DNA from: Chryseobacterium foetidum
Lineage (GTDB): Bacteria; Bacteroidota; Bacteroidia; Flavobacteriales; Weeksellaceae
Length of the DNA: 64,000 nucleotides
Direction: 5' to 3'
Assembly (NCBI RefSeq): GCF_025457425.1
Contig: NZ_JAMXIA010000001.1
Span: forward strand, 1,054,001-1,118,000
In this document: one piece after another, positions 63,261 through 64,000 of the stretch
Numbering within the stretch: the stretch's first letter is position 1
Layout: every line of letters starts with the position of its first letter
Notes under the pieces: model-generated
Databases searched by the model: none
Told to the model about the DNA's origin: nothing
The model's input: the letters and a program-made list of their open reading frames with translations, nothing else
Program-made: the position numbers and the translations under genes

Positions 63261-63363
63261 TTTATGAGTTATATTATAATTTTAATTATAAATTGTCTTA
63301 TTTGACAATTTTCCAACTTTATAGTGCATCTGTTGCTCAGTATAAAAATTATTTACTGCCAAC
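63261..63363 (-). repeat. Duplicated 3' end of the polymerase gene (downstream copy)
   Basis: 103 bp identical, except for one base, to 63394-63496, which is the C-terminal end and stop of the adjacent polymerase gene. This copy has no gene body and is a remnant. Confidence 0.9.
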
Positions 63364-63393
63364 CATTAGATTATCAAGCAGGAAAACTGTATG

Positions 63394-63496
63394 TTTATGA
63401 GTTATATTATAATTTTAATTATAAATTGTTTTATTTGACAATTTTCCAACTTTATAGTGCATCTGTTGCTCAGTATAAAAATTATTTACTGCCAAC
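63394..63496 (-). repeat. Duplicated 3' end of the polymerase gene (copy within the gene)
   Basis: Covers the last 27 codons of the polymerase gene and 21 bp past its stop. The partner copy lies 30 bp further downstream. Confidence 0.9.
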
Positions 63497-64000
63497 ATGA
63501 ATAACATGAATGAGGTAATTAGATTACCATATGTTGTTCCCCCAATGTAGGTTACGAAAACTAAAATAAACCAGTATGAAGAGAATGATTTTTTTAGATT
63601 TTTAGATTTAACTAAATAAAAAATTATTAAGCATCCATATAATACATAAAACAGCGCACCTACAAAACCTAAATCTACTAAAGTCACGACCAATCCAGAC
63701 TGAACTGGTATTATAGTATTTTTTTCAATTTGACCTGGTACATGAAAACTGTATTGTCCAATCCCATAGCCAAAAAGTTGATAGATCGTTTTATCCTCTG
63801 TAAAAGTTTCCCAAATAATTACTTCCTGACGATCATTTTCTAATTCATCTTGAGCTCTGCCGAATGTTCTATTTTCCAAAGCTGACCAGAAACTATTATT
63901 ATTAACATCTACATCGACAGACTCCTTTAAAAATGAATAGGACAACAAGGATCCAATTATAATTATTACAATACCAACGAGCTTAGGGCGAATATTAAGC
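63415..64000 (-). CDS. O-antigen polymerase/ligase-like membrane protein (partial)
   Basis: C-terminal 194 residues of a membrane protein whose 5' part lies beyond the right edge; the frame stays open to base 63999. Visible are a membrane helix (LVGIVIIIIGSLLSYSF), a large periplasmic loop (about 30-105) with LFGYGIGQYSFHVPG, then two or three helices (LVDLGFVGALFYVLYGCLII and SSYWFILVFVTYIGG). This loop-then-helices pattern, with GYGIGQY resembling the Wzy/WaaL loop motif GxGxGxx, fits a polymerase or O-antigen ligase. It would be the polymerase of the second cluster. Confidence 0.75.
   Translation of the reverse strand, partial: LNIRPKLVGIVIIIIGSLLSYSFLKESVDVDVNNNSFWSALENRTFGRAQDELENDRQEVIIWETFTEDKTIYQLFGYGIGQYSFHVPGQIEKNTIIPVQSGLVVTLVDLGFVGALFYVLYGCLIIFYLVKSKNLKKSFSSYWFILVFVTYIGGTTYGNLITSFMLFMLAVNNFYTEQQMHYKVGKLSNKTIYN

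Overview
The window looks like a chromosome segment of a low-GC Flavobacteriia species, most like Chryseobacterium and relatives (Weeksellaceae). The grounds are Bacteroidetes-type promoters (TTTG about 18-20 nt upstream of TAnnTTTG), a type IX secretion sorting domain, GSCFA, DUF2461 and FdtA-type families, and the gene style. No database search was possible, so the taxon is an inference.

Layout. 1-6.2 kb holds housekeeping genes: GSCFA protein, polyprenyl synthetase, PiT phosphate transporter with its DUF47 partner, and a DEAD-box helicase. 6.4-12.8 kb holds a DUF2461 protein, a small glycan island (FkbM methyltransferase, flippase, two glycosyltransferases) and an amidase lipoprotein. 12.8-16.2 kb is a tRNA zone: Ser-GCT, Pro-TGG, Arg-TCT, then a second Pro-TGG and Arg-TCT. 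Between the two Pro-Arg copies sits a cell-wall-lytic cassette (a PG-binding/CHAP gene broken by two frameshifts, and a GH46 chitosanase-like gene). Degenerate tRNA-Arg copies and a GIY-YIG gene lie around it.

16.3-44.5 kb is a large Wzx/Wzy polysaccharide locus, nearly all on the minus strand and therefore read from wza/wzc at 44 kb down to 17 kb. It carries export and control (Wza, Wzc), GDP-mannose/GDP-fucose genes (manC, gmd, fcl), a UDP-sugar dehydrogenase, an FdtA/FdtB-type dTDP-3-amino-sugar set, a flippase, an EpsG-like polymerase and five GT2 enzymes. At the distal end a PglC/PglD/PglE-like set encloses two ACPs, a KAS III, two SDRs, an acyl/aminoacyl-AMP ligase, a GNAT and a metallo-beta-lactamase-fold hydrolase. 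I read this as a dedicated pathway that builds a (hydroxy)acyl group for the amine of a bacillosamine-type sugar. It is the most interesting system here. A secreted beta-helix protein is encoded on the opposite strand in the middle of the locus.

45-55 kb holds a 1506-residue T9SS surface protein and then a repeat field: degenerate 7-bp tandem repeats, six copies of a hairpin-bearing core of about 98 bp, and tandem units of about 0.4 kb. Three small genes are interspersed (an unknown protein, a lone receiver domain, and an unknown conserved protein). 55-64 kb is a second minus-strand polysaccharide cluster: initiating sugar transferase, epimerase, two GT2, a ChbG-type deacetylase, an FkbH-like HAD protein, a WcaF-like acetyltransferase, a GT4, and a polymerase/ligase that runs off the right edge. 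A 103-bp duplication of that polymerase's 3' end lies just downstream of it.
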